The notes: generated by a model from the letters alone, not told the origin. Counted from the first letter of the stretch, positions 46,647 through 55,991 are shown. The stretch: 64,000 bases of DNA from Xenococcaceae cyanobacterium MO_167.B27 (GCA_030065935.1 JASJCP010000025.1:1-64000); one strand, 5' to 3'. Made by a program: numbers and translations.

Positions 46647-47747
46647 ATGGCTACTGTAACCAAATCACCAGCACTACTTAGTTCTTGTACTATCGGAGAT
46701 TTGACCCTAAAAAATCGGGTTCTTATGGCACCTTTGACTAGAGGAAGAGCAGGGGAAACCAGAATACCTAACGACTTAATGGTAGAGTACTATGCTCAAA
46801 GGGCTGGTGCAGGATTAATAATTACCGAAGCTACAGCAATTTCGACTCAAGGTTATGGCTGGAATAATGCACCTGGTATCTATACTGATGAGCAAGCAGC
46901 AGCTTGGAAACCCGTTGTAGATGCAGTACATCAACAAGAAACACCGATTTTTTTGCAACTATGGCACACTGGACGAGCTTCCCACAGTAGTTATCAACCA
47001 GAAGGGAAACTTCCTGTTGCTCCTTCAGCAATTAAAATTGCAGGAGATAAAGCTCACACTCCTAATGGGAAACAGCCCTACGAGACTCCCAGAGCTTTAG
47101 AAACCGCAGAAATACCAGGAATTGTGGAAGACTATCGTAAAGCTGCCGAAAGAGCCAAAAATGCTGGCTTTGATGGGGTAGAAATTCACAGTGCGAATGG
47201 CTATCTAATCGATCAGTTTCTCCAATCTAAAACCAATCATAGAAGCGATCGCTATGGCGGAAGTATCGAAAATCGCTATCATTTCTTACAAGAAGTTGTA
47301 GAAGCGGTGTTAACAGTTTTTCCTGCGGGGCGAGTTGGAGTCAGACTATCTCCTAATGGTGTTTTTAATGATATGGGTTCACCAGATTATCGAGAAACTT
47401 TCTTATACGTTGCTCAACAGTTAAATAACTACAACCTAGCTTATCTACATTTCCTTGATGGTTTAGCTTTTGGCTTCCACGAATTAGGAGAACCCATGAA
47501 TCTAGAGGAATTTCGTCAAGTATTTGATAATGCCTTAATTGGAAACTGCGGTTACACTCAAGAGACAGCAGAAAAAGCTATTACTGAAGGTAAAGCAGAC
47601 GCTATAGCCTTTGGTCGGTATTTTATCAGCAATCCTGATCTTGTAGAGCGTTTTGCTAATGGTTGGGAACTTGACCCCTCGGCAGATATGAGTATTTGGT
47701 ACTCTTCTGGAAAAGAAGGTTATACTGATTTTCCGACTTATAAGTAG
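46647..47747 (+). CDS. Old yellow enzyme family ene-reductase
   Basis: The 366-residue FMN oxidoreductase reduces activated C=C bonds with NAD(P)H. It shows LKNRVLMAPLTRGRAGE (about 22-38), FLQLWHTGRASHS (about 102-114), GFDGVEIHSANGYLIDQFLQ (about 175-194; His and Asn of the active site), DRYGGSIENRYHF and ADAIAFGRYFISNPDL (phosphate/FMN binding, about 322-337). Close to bacterial NemA-type reductases. Natural substrate unknown; stress-related electrophile detoxification is plausible. Confidence 0.9.
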   Translation: MATVTKSPALLSSCTIGDLTLKNRVLMAPLTRGRAGETRIPNDLMVEYYAQRAGAGLIITEATAISTQGYGWNNAPGIYTDEQAAAWKPVVDAVHQQETPIFLQLWHTGRASHSSYQPEGKLPVAPSAIKIAGDKAHTPNGKQPYETPRALETAEIPGIVEDYRKAAERAKNAGFDGVEIHSANGYLIDQFLQSKTNHRSDRYGGSIENRYHFLQEVVEAVLTVFPAGRVGVRLSPNGVFNDMGSPDYRETFLYVAQQLNNYNLAYLHFLDGLAFGFHELGEPMNLEEFRQVFDNALIGNCGYTQETAEKAITEGKADAIAFGRYFISNPDLVERFANGWELDPSADMSIWYSSGKEGYTDFPTYK

Positions 47748-47802
47748 CAAGTTTTAATCCCCATTCCCCATTCCCCATTCAACAACTAACCACCATTTCC
47801 TT

Positions 47803-49578
47803 ATGACCCTAATCGGTTCTACATATAAAACAAAACAATCAGATAAACAACGTAGTGTCGGAAGACAATTTCAGTCTTTCCTGATTATGGGAACTATCAC
47901 TGTAGTTTTCTTCGGTGGTATTGCTGGGCGTTTAGCATATTTACAATTGGAACAGGGAGAAATCAACCGCGCTAAAGCTAAAGAAAATCGGATTCGCACT
48001 ATTCCCAAACCCCCAATTCGAGGAAATATCTTTGATCGCAAGGGTAAGGTTTTAGCTACTACTCGCCTGTCTTATTCGGCTTATTTATGGCCCAAAGCTC
48101 AAAAACAAGAGAATTGGGAAGATATAAAAGACTTATTGGCAAAAGTCCTCGCAATACCAGCCTCAGAGCTTCAAAAACGAGTGGAAGAGGCTGGTTACAA
48201 TTATCCCAGTCTCATCCCCATTGCTAGTAACCTCAATGCCAAACAACTAACTGCTTACGCTGAATATCACCAACAACTGAAATGGTTAGAAATAGATGCT
48301 GGAAAAGTTCGCTACTATCCCCAGGGTAAAGTTGCTGCTCATGTTTTAGGTTATACAGGAGAACTCAACCGCAAAGAACTCAAACAGCGCAAAAAACAGG
48401 GGTATCGTTTGGGAGACGTTATGGGGAAAATGGGGGTAGAAGCTTCCTATGAGTCTCTCTTAAGAGGAAAATGGGGGAGTTTAAATTTAAAAGTAGATGG
48501 GGCTGGTAGAATTTTACAAATCTTGGGGGAAACAGCACCCCAGTCAGGACAAGATATTACTCTAACTATCGATCTAGAAGTACAGAAAGCAGCAGAATCC
48601 GCCTTGGGAAATAGAAGGGGTGCAATAGTGGCTCTTAATCCCCAAGATGGTTCAGTACTTGCGATCGCCAGCTATCCCAGTTTTGACCCTAATATGTTCT
48701 CAAACCCTATTACTCCCCAAATGTGGCGCGAACTTCAAGCCCAAGGTAATCCCTTTCTCAATCTGGCTTTACGGGGTTTTCCTCCTGCTTCTACTTTTAA
48801 AATTGTCACTGCTACTGCGGGAATGGAATCAGGATTGTATCCCCCTAATACCATCCTCGGAACTTATCCCTATCTCAATGTTGGGGGTACTCGCTTTGGG
48901 GAGTGGAATAAACGGGGTTTTGGCAAAATGGGTTATGTAGGTTCATTAGCTTGGAGTAGTAACACCTTTTATGGTCAAATTGGTAGAGGTGTAGGAGGAG
49001 AAGCCCTCATTGAGTGGGCGCGAAAATATGGGTTTGGTTCACCTACTGGTATCGAGTTAGCTGGAGAGACTTCGGGTTTAATTGCGGATGATGCTTGGAA
49101 ACGGCGTAATTTTCGCGGGTGGGGCTGGACAGCAGGAGACACAGTAAATATGTCTATTGGTCAAGGTTTTACCCTCGCTACCCCCCTACAAGTCGCCGTT
49201 ATGTTTTCTGCGATCGCTAATAACGGTTATAAAATTTCCCCTCATCTGTTAAGCACCAAAGAAGTTACAAAAATTAACCTTAATCTCCAACCCGCCAGCG
49301 TTAGTACCCTCAAACAAGGCTTAAGAGCGGTAGTAGCAGGAGGAACAGGAGGCAAACTCAATGTCCCAGAAATCCCGCCAGCAGCAGGAAAAAGTGGCAC
49401 AGCAGAAGCACCCCCAGGGAAATCCCATGCTTGGTTTGGAGCTTTTGCACCTTTTGACCAACCAGAAATCGTAGTAGTAGCTTTTGCGGAACACTCTGGA
49501 GGCGGTGGAAGTTCAGTAGCAGCACCTATGGTACGTCAAGTAATGGAAGCTTATTTCCACAAACAATCTAAATTATAA
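47803..49578 (+). CDS. mrdA: Penicillin-binding protein 2 (elongation transpeptidase)
   Basis: The 591 residues have one N-terminal membrane helix (about 27-47), a dimerisation domain (RGNIFDRKGKVLATTRLSYS) and a transpeptidase domain with the serine motif PPASTFKIV (SxxK, about 328-331), SSN in SLAWSSNTFYGQIGRG (about 385) and KSGTAEAPPGKS (KTG equivalent, about 530). It cross-links peptidoglycan during side-wall elongation and works with MreB/MreC, also in this window. Complete and typical in length. Confidence 0.93.
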   Translation: MTLIGSTYKTKQSDKQRSVGRQFQSFLIMGTITVVFFGGIAGRLAYLQLEQGEINRAKAKENRIRTIPKPPIRGNIFDRKGKVLATTRLSYSAYLWPKAQKQENWEDIKDLLAKVLAIPASELQKRVEEAGYNYPSLIPIASNLNAKQLTAYAEYHQQLKWLEIDAGKVRYYPQGKVAAHVLGYTGELNRKELKQRKKQGYRLGDVMGKMGVEASYESLLRGKWGSLNLKVDGAGRILQILGETAPQSGQDITLTIDLEVQKAAESALGNRRGAIVALNPQDGSVLAIASYPSFDPNMFSNPITPQMWRELQAQGNPFLNLALRGFPPASTFKIVTATAGMESGLYPPNTILGTYPYLNVGGTRFGEWNKRGFGKMGYVGSLAWSSNTFYGQIGRGVGGEALIEWARKYGFGSPTGIELAGETSGLIADDAWKRRNFRGWGWTAGDTVNMSIGQGFTLATPLQVAVMFSAIANNGYKISPHLLSTKEVTKINLNLQPASVSTLKQGLRAVVAGGTGGKLNVPEIPPAAGKSGTAEAPPGKSHAWFGAFAPFDQPEIVVVAFAEHSGGGGSSVAAPMVRQVMEAYFHKQSKL

Positions 49579-49633
49579 ATCTTTAGGATAGAATTAGACC
49601 GACGCAACCTAAGATCACAGAAGGAGCAAAGAG

Positions 49634-50383
49634 TTGAGTTGGCTGTTAAAATTATCTAATTGGTTATCTGGGGGAGCTTTAGAAAAATACCGTGAACAAG
49701 CAAAATTAGCTAAGGCTCAATTGCAAAACAATGAATCGGAAATTGAGAATTTGAGTACCCAGAATCAAAAACTGCAATCAGAAATTGAGCAACTTCAAGC
49801 TCAACTACAAATCAGAAAAGGTTTTCAAATTGAATTAGGGCAAACTCAATTAAAGTTACAACAAAAGCAAGAAGAATTAACCAATTCTCAACAAAGATTG
49901 TTCATTGCCAAAGAGCAACTGCAAAAACTACAAATTAAGTTTAACGAAGTTAATACCCAATTAGTTAATCATCAAGATTGGTTAAGCCAAATACAAGCAG
50001 AAATAGAAATAGTAGCCATTGAAAAAAGGTTGCCAAAAACTGAATTTGACACTCTCTGGGGATTTGGTATCAGTAGTCCTCAGCCTCAAACTCTAGCTAA
50101 GGCTGGTTCACTTCTAATTAAAGGTTGGATTTTGGGCAAAAGAGCCAAAGTTAACAGGGTAGAAATTATCTATGAAGGACAAAGTTTATTAGCAACTAGC
50201 GTCGATCAATTGCGCCCTTTAGTTACTCAGCAATATCCTGACATCCCTAAAGCTGAGGAAAGTGGGTTTGAAACATCTCTTTCTATAGTAGCCATGCCAA
50301 CCGATGCAACTCTAGAATTGCAAGCTATGCTAGAAGATAATACTAGTGTGCCTATTTGTGCTATTGTCCTCAAACGCAAATAA
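49634..50383 (+). CDS. Coiled-coil protein with C-terminal beta domain
   Basis: The 249 residues: a short N-terminus (MSWLLKLSNWLSGGALEKYR), a long coiled coil (about 20-125, many Gln/Glu/Leu heptads), then a beta domain (about 150-249) with GWILGKRAKVNRVEIIYEGQ, LRPLVTQQYPDIPKAEESGF and FETSLSI. That C-terminal pattern resembles a module I recall attached to glycosyltransferases and sulfotransferases in cyanobacteria. Here it is linked to a coiled coil and ends 9 bp from a convergent sulfotransferase gene. The start is TTG at 49634, preceded by GAAGGAGCAAAGAG. Function unknown; a role in glycan assembly is an inference. Confidence 0.6.
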   Translation: MSWLLKLSNWLSGGALEKYREQAKLAKAQLQNNESEIENLSTQNQKLQSEIEQLQAQLQIRKGFQIELGQTQLKLQQKQEELTNSQQRLFIAKEQLQKLQIKFNEVNTQLVNHQDWLSQIQAEIEIVAIEKRLPKTEFDTLWGFGISSPQPQTLAKAGSLLIKGWILGKRAKVNRVEIIYEGQSLLATSVDQLRPLVTQQYPDIPKAEESGFETSLSIVAMPTDATLELQAMLEDNTSVPICAIVLKRK

Positions 50384-50392
50384 GTTATTTAA

Positions 50393-51163
50393 TCATGGCT
50401 GTGGTTGGGGTAAATTAGCCAAGGCGATATTATAGGCTACTTCATACAACTGATTATCTAGCTGATTTCTGTCTTCGAGTTCTAGAACTAAATCTTTTCC
50501 CAATTTTAAAACTAAATTTTCTCTTATTTGTTTGACTCTACTAACGGAAGGGGATGTTCGGTTTAAAAAGGTATATCTTAATTTAATGTCAGGATAAAAC
50601 TGACGCAGTTTATCTTGAGCAACTGTTAAAAAGTCTTCATAACCTTCAACTGTACCCACAATGGCACAATTTTTGAGGTTTTTAATGGCTATTTCTAAAC
50701 TTTCTGGGGTTGGACGTTTGTTAATCTCAGATTGCTTAGTTCTAGAACAGTAATGAGTCTGATAATTACAAAGCATATTGGGAGTTTTCTCTAACCGCCA
50801 CACAACATAATCTTTAAATCCAAATTCTTTGGCTTTAATAGCTCCTTCAGTATTAGCTTCTTGTTGATGCTCAAACTTATATATCGATTCAATTCTAGCT
50901 AATGGCTGTCTCAATAATACGGAAGAAATAGTTTGATAATCTATCCCTTGAGGAGTAGGAAGACAAGCATGATGACTGGATATAGCTAAAGCTTCAGGAT
51001 TTCCTAAAATAAACTCTCTTAAATGTTCGTTGGTAACTAAACTACTGTTAGGTAAATCGTACTCAACAAACTTGTCCTTAAAATACTGTTTTAAAGCATG
51101 ATTAAAAGAAGTGCCTGCATTTTTGAAAATATGGTGATGAATTAGTATGGTTTTGTGTGCCAT
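50393..51163 (-). CDS. Sulfotransferase family protein
   Basis: The 256 residues carry PAPS-binding elements: the 5'-phosphosulfate loop HHHIFKNAGTSF (about 9-20; catalytic Lys and Thr-Ser) and the 3'-phosphate motif LRQPLARIESIYKFEHQQ (about 83-100; Arg and Ser). This layout fits heparan-sulfate-2-O / chondroitin-type and bacterial polysaccharide sulfotransferases. It likely sulfates a cell-surface or released polysaccharide, common in cyanobacteria. No membrane anchor. Convergent with the coiled-coil protein gene whose C-terminal domain often accompanies such enzymes. Confidence 0.82.
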   Translation of the reverse strand: MAHKTILIHHHIFKNAGTSFNHALKQYFKDKFVEYDLPNSSLVTNEHLREFILGNPEALAISSHHACLPTPQGIDYQTISSVLLRQPLARIESIYKFEHQQEANTEGAIKAKEFGFKDYVVWRLEKTPNMLCNYQTHYCSRTKQSEINKRPTPESLEIAIKNLKNCAIVGTVEGYEDFLTVAQDKLRQFYPDIKLRYTFLNRTSPSVSRVKQIRENLVLKLGKDLVLELEDRNQLDNQLYEVAYNIALANLPQPQP

Positions 51164-51365
51164 TGCAAAATAATAGGGTTATCTTATAGGTTCTCTACTT
51201 GGCTTTTAAACCTTAGTTTCAGAGCTACACCTCATTATAGCCATTTACTGTTTCCAAATTTATTGACCTAGACAAAGATTAAGACGAACGCTATACAGTC
51301 CTTACTAGAAGTACCAAAAGCGATCGCCTTAACTAGAAAGTCAAATAAATTTTAATAATGGAATT

Positions 51366-51409
51366 AGTCCCAGGTACTCCACCGTGCAACGGCGACTCCT
51401 GCTTGGACT
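51366..51409. repeat. Palindromic repeat, copy 1 (3' flank of TPR gene)
   Basis: A 44-bp palindromic unit starting AGTCCCAGGTACTCC and ending CTGCTTGGACT, four bases past the TPR gene stop codon. It shares both ends with the 35-bp copy inside the TpsB gene at 53382-53416, which lacks about 9 central bases. It could serve as a terminator hairpin. Confidence 0.65.
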
Positions 51410-51412
51410 TCT

Positions 51413-52276
51413 TTAATAATCAGCCTTATCATAGCAATGCTGTGCCTCTTCTTCCTTTCCTTGTTGAGCAAAAACATCTCCCAATAAACTATAGATGTAA
51501 GTCGCTTCTGGATTAATTTCTAAAGCTTTCTGATAGCAACGAATTGCAGTATCAAACTGCTCTTTCCGAACCAGAATATCCCCCAGTTTTTTATACACAA
51601 CAGCCATATCTGGTTTTAGCTGTATGGCTTTTTGATAGCTACTTATAGCTTCATCTAATCGTTCTTTTTGTGCCAAAACGTTACCCAAAGACACATAGTT
51701 TTTGGCTTTATCTGGGCTAAGAGCGATCGCTTTTTTGTAAGATTCAATAGCTTCGTCTGGTTGCTCTTTCTTAGCTAGCAAATCTCCGTAGTTGATATAA
51801 AAGCTTGATTTCCAGTCAGAACTTAATTCTGCTGCTTTTTGGTAAGCGGAAAGTGCCTCTCCTACCACATCTTTTTCTTGAATTAGAAGCTCGCCTAAAT
51901 TTTTATATACCATAGCAGACACATCAGATTTTAGAGCAATTGCCTCTTGATAAGCTGCGATCGCACCATAAATTTTATTTTGTTTGGCTAGAATTTTTGC
52001 TAACTGAATGTAAGCTGATGGACTATTTGGTTTCAGTCCGATAATCCGTCGATAACACTTAACTGCTTCCTCCCAATTTTCCTGAGATTCGTAGATTTCA
52101 GCCAAAGCATTGAGAGGCTTTATATATTCTGGCCTCATTTGAATCGCTTTTTGGTAACTTTGGCTCGCTTCTTCAATATTGCCACTTTCCTTTAACTTAT
52201 TTCCTTCTTCAAAAATTGCCTGTGCTTTTTCCATTTTGGTTGCTTTGGCTTTTTCCATTTTGGTTTCTTTTGCCAT
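51413..52276 (-). CDS. Tetratricopeptide repeat protein
   Basis: The 287 residues hold seven consecutive TPR units (about 25-275), each of 34-36 residues with the usual pattern (AIxxYxxAIxLxPxxxxxYxxLGxxLxxxxxxDE). The N-terminus is a short internal repeat (KETKMEKAKATKMEKA) from a small in-frame duplication. No signal or membrane segment. TPR arrays bind partner proteins; the partner is unknown. It is upstream of, and on the same strand as, the sulfotransferase gene, about 250 bp away. TPR proteins often accompany polysaccharide modification genes. Confidence 0.85.
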   Translation of the reverse strand: MAKETKMEKAKATKMEKAQAIFEEGNKLKESGNIEEASQSYQKAIQMRPEYIKPLNALAEIYESQENWEEAVKCYRRIIGLKPNSPSAYIQLAKILAKQNKIYGAIAAYQEAIALKSDVSAMVYKNLGELLIQEKDVVGEALSAYQKAAELSSDWKSSFYINYGDLLAKKEQPDEAIESYKKAIALSPDKAKNYVSLGNVLAQKERLDEAISSYQKAIQLKPDMAVVYKKLGDILVRKEQFDTAIRCYQKALEINPEATYIYSLLGDVFAQQGKEEEAQHCYDKADY

Positions 52277-52896
52277 GACAGTTTTTCCCTATTAATACAA
52301 CTACAATAAATTTTCTTCAGTCCCTATTTTACTTAACCAATAATTAAAGTTAAAAAATTCTCAAATCTTGCCCAGAGTCTAGATTTCAGTTACACTCAAA
52401 CTAGATTTTCAAATATTTCTCTAACCAAGGGTAATAAGTATTATCAAATTCAGATAATTGGAACAATATTTATCCGATTTCCAATATAATCTATAGCTAA
52501 ACCATTGGAAACTATTAGAGCTTTGTCATCAATTAATTTTAAAAATCATAGTATTGCTCTAACTTTATGACATCGGAACTGTAGCCCATAACTTGAACTT
52601 GATTCTTTCTTGGGATAATAGCTTTTTGGGTATAATTACTACTTAGTAGAATTAGAGTTACTTGCGGGATTTTTCTCAGATTAAGAGCATAACTACTTAG
52701 CGCGGCCATAAGAAACCGTCGATTTTGGGTGGATGGTTATGATTGTTGATCAACAGGATATTATATTTTCGCCCTAAATCTTGATTTTTTCTTAAGTTAA
52801 CATATTACAAGAGCTTAACACTTTAATATGTCAAGATTTTAAAAGATAATGTATCAAGGGTTGGCTGGTACAAGAACTCAGTTATAACATATAGAG
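52277..52896. other. Intergenic, no gene seen
   Basis: About 620 bp upstream of the TPR gene and downstream of the TpsB gene (both minus). On the minus strand a startless frame at about 52545-52620 (TQKAIIPRKNQVQVM) vaguely resembles a transposase fragment but is too short to call. The rest is AT-rich without recognised signals. Confidence 0.4.
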
Positions 52897-54663
52897 CTAA
52901 AGCTGGGTTTGTATAGAGAAATAAACCCCATTTTCTTGTAGAGAATCTCCCAGAGAACTAAATTCAATCAAAGGAATTCCCCAGTCGATGCGACCAGTGA
53001 GGTTATTACCTAGAGAAACTTGAAATCCTATACCCATCGACAACAGAGTATTTACTGATTCAGGTAAACTTGTTTTAGTATTCCAAACTTTACCAAAATC
53101 AACAAATGGAATAAGCTCAAAAGTTATTTCTTGATTTTCAATAGTGGCAATGTTATTAAGAATTTCTGTAGAGATAAACAATCCGTTGTCTCCTACTAAA
53201 GCATTTTGACTATAACCACGGACACTTAGAGCACCACCTAAACTAAACTTTTGCAAGCTGACTAAACTATCATTGGCTAGTTGTAATTGCGATCTGATGT
53301 ATAAAGTTGTCTGGGGAGAGAGTAACCTGAGATACTGGGCTTGTCCTTGCCATGAAACAAATCTACTATCTGCTAATTCAGAGTCCAAGGTACTCCGCCG
53401 TGAGCCTGCTTGGACTTCGTCAATTGTAGAATCTAAAATATCCAAACCGAAATTAAACTGCGATCGCAATGCTATAACTTGTTTTTGATCTCGACTGACA
53501 AAGTTTTGAAACAACTGGAGGACATTGACTTTAGTTTCACCATCTTCATTGATAGCATTCCCTGTATTAGGAAACGGCTCATCATCTAAAAATCTAGTCC
53601 GAGAAGTTTCTTGAGAAAATCTAATCCCTACGATCGCTTCCTGATTCAGGGATTGTATTATGGGTTGAGTATAAGAAATTTCGTAGCGACGGGTTTTATT
53701 CCTAATATCCAAAGAGTCAAAAGGTTCTTGAATAATGGTACTATCACCACGACCATGAGCTATTCTAATTTTGCCATTACGAGCATTGATGGGAATTTCA
53801 TAACTAAGATTATCCAGTGTGTCACTACCGTCAGTGTTAACATAGGAAACATTAAAGCGATCGCCTTGTCCCAATAAGTTATTATGGTTAACTGCTATTC
53901 CACGGCGAAACGTCCCGACACTAGGTACTCGATTATTATCCAGATTTAAAGTAACAGAAAAAGTATCTGCTTCTGTAACTTCTACTTGTAACGAACTAGT
54001 ACCGGGTTCAATTCCTGCGGATAATTCGGCGCTAATATTAGCAATTAAAGGGTCAAATTGCAATACTTGTAGTGCATTAAGCAACCTATTTTGATTCAGG
54101 GGTGCTTGAGTAGCAATTTCCAAACGACGGCGAACATAATCAGGATTCAGTCTTTTTAGCCCTAATATCTCAATATCTTCAAGTTTTCCTTCAAGAATTT
54201 GCACCTTAACTACTCTATCTTCTATAATCTGGGGTAAGATTACTGCACCAGAAGTAATGTAACCATTTTCCCGATAGAGTTGGCTAATTTTTCTTGTTAC
54301 TTCTTGCAACTCAATAAAAGAAATCTGCCTTAGAGTATAAGGCTCAGTGAGGCGAGTAATTTCCTCTGGGTCAAAAACCGTATTACCAACTATTTCAAAT
54401 CTTTTAATCAGGATTGTACCTGGTATTCCTTCTGGGGGTAAAACAAAAGAAGGATTAGAAACATCAGGGGAAGGGAGAATTTCTGGGAGAGGAGATAACC
54501 GCTCAGGGGTTGATGGTTGTTGTCGCTGTGGTAATGGGGGAGAAGGTAAATTTTGCCCTTGTACTACAATAGACTGAATTGATGAATGAGCTATAGATAT
54601 AATGATCGTTGTGGCAATAAACGGCAGTTTTTTCCTCAAGCTATAGGACTTACTTTTCCCCAT
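52897..54663 (-). CDS. ShlB/FhaC-type two-partner secretion transporter (TpsB)
   Basis: The 588 residues have a signal peptide (about 1-36), a Pro-rich linker (about 38-75), two POTRA domains (about 83-230: ILIKRFEIVGNTVFDPEEIT and LEDIEILGLKRLNPDYVRRR) and a 16-strand barrel (about 235-588) with the conserved VRGYSQN motif (near 505) and C-terminal aromatic strand (GVYFSIQTQL). TpsB proteins export a partner TpsA exoprotein through the outer membrane. No TpsA-like gene (filamentous haemagglutinin type) is within this window. A palindromic repeat lies in frame within the barrel at 53382-53416. Confidence 0.9.
   Translation of the reverse strand: MGKSKSYSLRKKLPFIATTIIISIAHSSIQSIVVQGQNLPSPPLPQRQQPSTPERLSPLPEILPSPDVSNPSFVLPPEGIPGTILIKRFEIVGNTVFDPEEITRLTEPYTLRQISFIELQEVTRKISQLYRENGYITSGAVILPQIIEDRVVKVQILEGKLEDIEILGLKRLNPDYVRRRLEIATQAPLNQNRLLNALQVLQFDPLIANISAELSAGIEPGTSSLQVEVTEADTFSVTLNLDNNRVPSVGTFRRGIAVNHNNLLGQGDRFNVSYVNTDGSDTLDNLSYEIPINARNGKIRIAHGRGDSTIIQEPFDSLDIRNKTRRYEISYTQPIIQSLNQEAIVGIRFSQETSRTRFLDDEPFPNTGNAINEDGETKVNVLQLFQNFVSRDQKQVIALRSQFNFGLDILDSTIDEVQAGSRRSTLDSELADSRFVSWQGQAQYLRLLSPQTTLYIRSQLQLANDSLVSLQKFSLGGALSVRGYSQNALVGDNGLFISTEILNNIATIENQEITFELIPFVDFGKVWNTKTSLPESVNTLLSMGIGFQVSLGNNLTGRIDWGIPLIEFSSLGDSLQENGVYFSIQTQL
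53382..53416. repeat. Palindromic repeat, copy 2, in frame inside the TpsB gene
   Basis: AGTCCAAG and CTTGGACT arms (8 bp) bound a 35-bp unit sharing most bases with 51366-51409. On the minus strand it encodes roughly VQAGSRRSTLDSEL, in a barrel loop. Outer loops of beta-barrels tolerate insertions, so protein function can be retained. Confidence 0.65.
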
Positions 54664-54862
54664 TCTGTATCTTGGATAAATATCACGCTCGATACCTAGT
54701 TTAGAATTACTAAATTATCTCAAGATACAATATTTTTGCCGAATTTTATTATGTTATTTTCATACATCAAGCCTTAGCGCGATCGCCTTTTGTTCCCTCA
54801 AGATAGGCGATCGCGCTCTCAGTTCAAATAAATAGTTTATCTTTAATGAAATAGATTCGATT

Positions 54863-55099
54863 TTAGTACTTATTAAGATCAATTCCAGCTTCTTTTGCCA
54901 TAGCATGAATCCCCTTTTTTTCAAGGGTTTTAATTGCTTTAGTAGAAAGGCGCAATTTTACCCAACGATTACCCTCTGGCCACCAAACTCGTTTTGATTG
55001 TAAGTTAGCCTGTTGCAATCTTTTAGTCCGACGGTGAGAGTGAGAGATAGCAAAAGCGTTGTTAGCTTTCTTTCCAGTTAGGTCACATTTACGAGACAC
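54863..55099 (-). CDS. rpmB: 50S ribosomal protein L28
   Basis: The 78-residue basic protein starts [20 protein letters not shown] and continues [20 protein letters not shown], the conserved L28 pattern. It belongs to the large ribosomal subunit. Monocistronic by position. A HIP1-rich stem (GCGATCGC near 54779 and 54809) lies past the stop. Confidence 0.97.
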   Translation of the reverse strand: MSRKCDLTGKKANNAFAISHSHRRTKRLQQANLQSKRVWWPEGNRWVKLRLSTKAIKTLEKKGIHAMAKEAGIDLNKY

Positions 55100-55267
55100 A
55101 ATTAAGCTCCAATTTTACATCACAGTTTATAATTCTAACAGGATTTCGGGGAAAATTTTGGCATCAATATTATAATGATTCAGGAATGCGATCGCTATTT
55201 TCAAGGAACTGGGTAATTTCATTTCGTCCCTACCAATTGTGGCGGAAATGCGATCGCTTTATAAGCC

Positions 55268-55757
55268 TTATACAATCTTGTGACTGAATAACTGTTCTTT
55301 AAAATAAGAAATTACAACATCAAACAAATCTTTTACTGTTGTTATATGTTCTGCTGTTTCATCAGGTATTTCTATATCAAACTCTTCTTCAACTGCCATA
55401 ATCAATTCTATAAATTCTAATTGCTTATCACTGTATATACTGTCCGTATATACTGTCCCCTGAACTAGATGAAGAACAGACTGATAACAGTGTAACAATC
55501 CCCGTTAAAAAATCATTATTTTTTTGATAGTGGTTATTTTGATTGTTCTGTTCGCTTAATATATCTAAATATGTACTTTGAATTACTGTTTCAGTATTGA
55601 TATCTTCTTCTAGTATTTCTAGTTGCTCAGAAATTACGATTTTTAACCTTTTCCATATTGGTTCATCCCTAATATTTTCTGGATGTTGGAATATACTATT
55701 ACAGTTATCTGATAAATTGTCTGTCTCTTTTTGTTCTGATTGAGATAAATCAATCAA
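55268..55757 (-). pseudogene. Acyl-carrier-like protein gene broken by a 13-bp tandem duplication
   Basis: Two overlapping frames encode the halves of one carrier-like protein: 55757-55428 gives IWKRLKIVISEQLEILEEDI (helix I of ACP), and 55498-55268 gives [20 protein letters not shown], then [18 protein letters not shown] (helices II-IV). The unit GTATATACTGTCC occurs twice in tandem at 55433-55458; removing one copy fuses the frames into a 158-residue protein. The phosphopantetheine serine of the DSLEFIEL motif is not present (KQLEFIEL instead), so even the repaired protein would not be a normal carrier. The central linker is long and Ser/Asn-rich. Confidence 0.7.
55433..55458. repeat. Exact 13-bp tandem duplication
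   Basis: GTATATACTGTCC at 55433-55445 and again at 55446-55458. It is the cause of the frame break in the ACP-like gene. Confidence 0.95.
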
Positions 55758-55832
55758 GCATTTTTCTTTTTCACAATTATATTTCTTTGGGAAATTAGAG
55801 TAAGAAGTATTACTGTAGGTAGTTTCGTTTTC

Positions 55833-55991
55833 TTAGACTGCATTATTGAAATAACTTTCTATCAAACAAGTAATTTCTTTTGTCAAATTCCAGTCTTCAT
55901 TTTCTGTAGCTTCTAGTAATTTTTCTTTTAAAGTTTCTTTGACTTTATTTTGACCAACAATTTCAATGTATCTTGTAAAAATTCGCTCCAT
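55833..55991 (-). CDS. Small hypothetical protein
   Basis: ATG at 55991 to TAA at 55833 encodes 52 residues, MERIFTRYIEIVGQNKVKET ... LLEATENEDWNLTKEITCLI. Helical and charged, no family recognised. It lies just upstream of the ACP-like gene on the same strand, separated by about 75 bp, so the two may form a unit. Confidence 0.4.
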   Translation of the reverse strand: MERIFTRYIEIVGQNKVKETLKEKLLEATENEDWNLTKEITCLIESYFNNAV

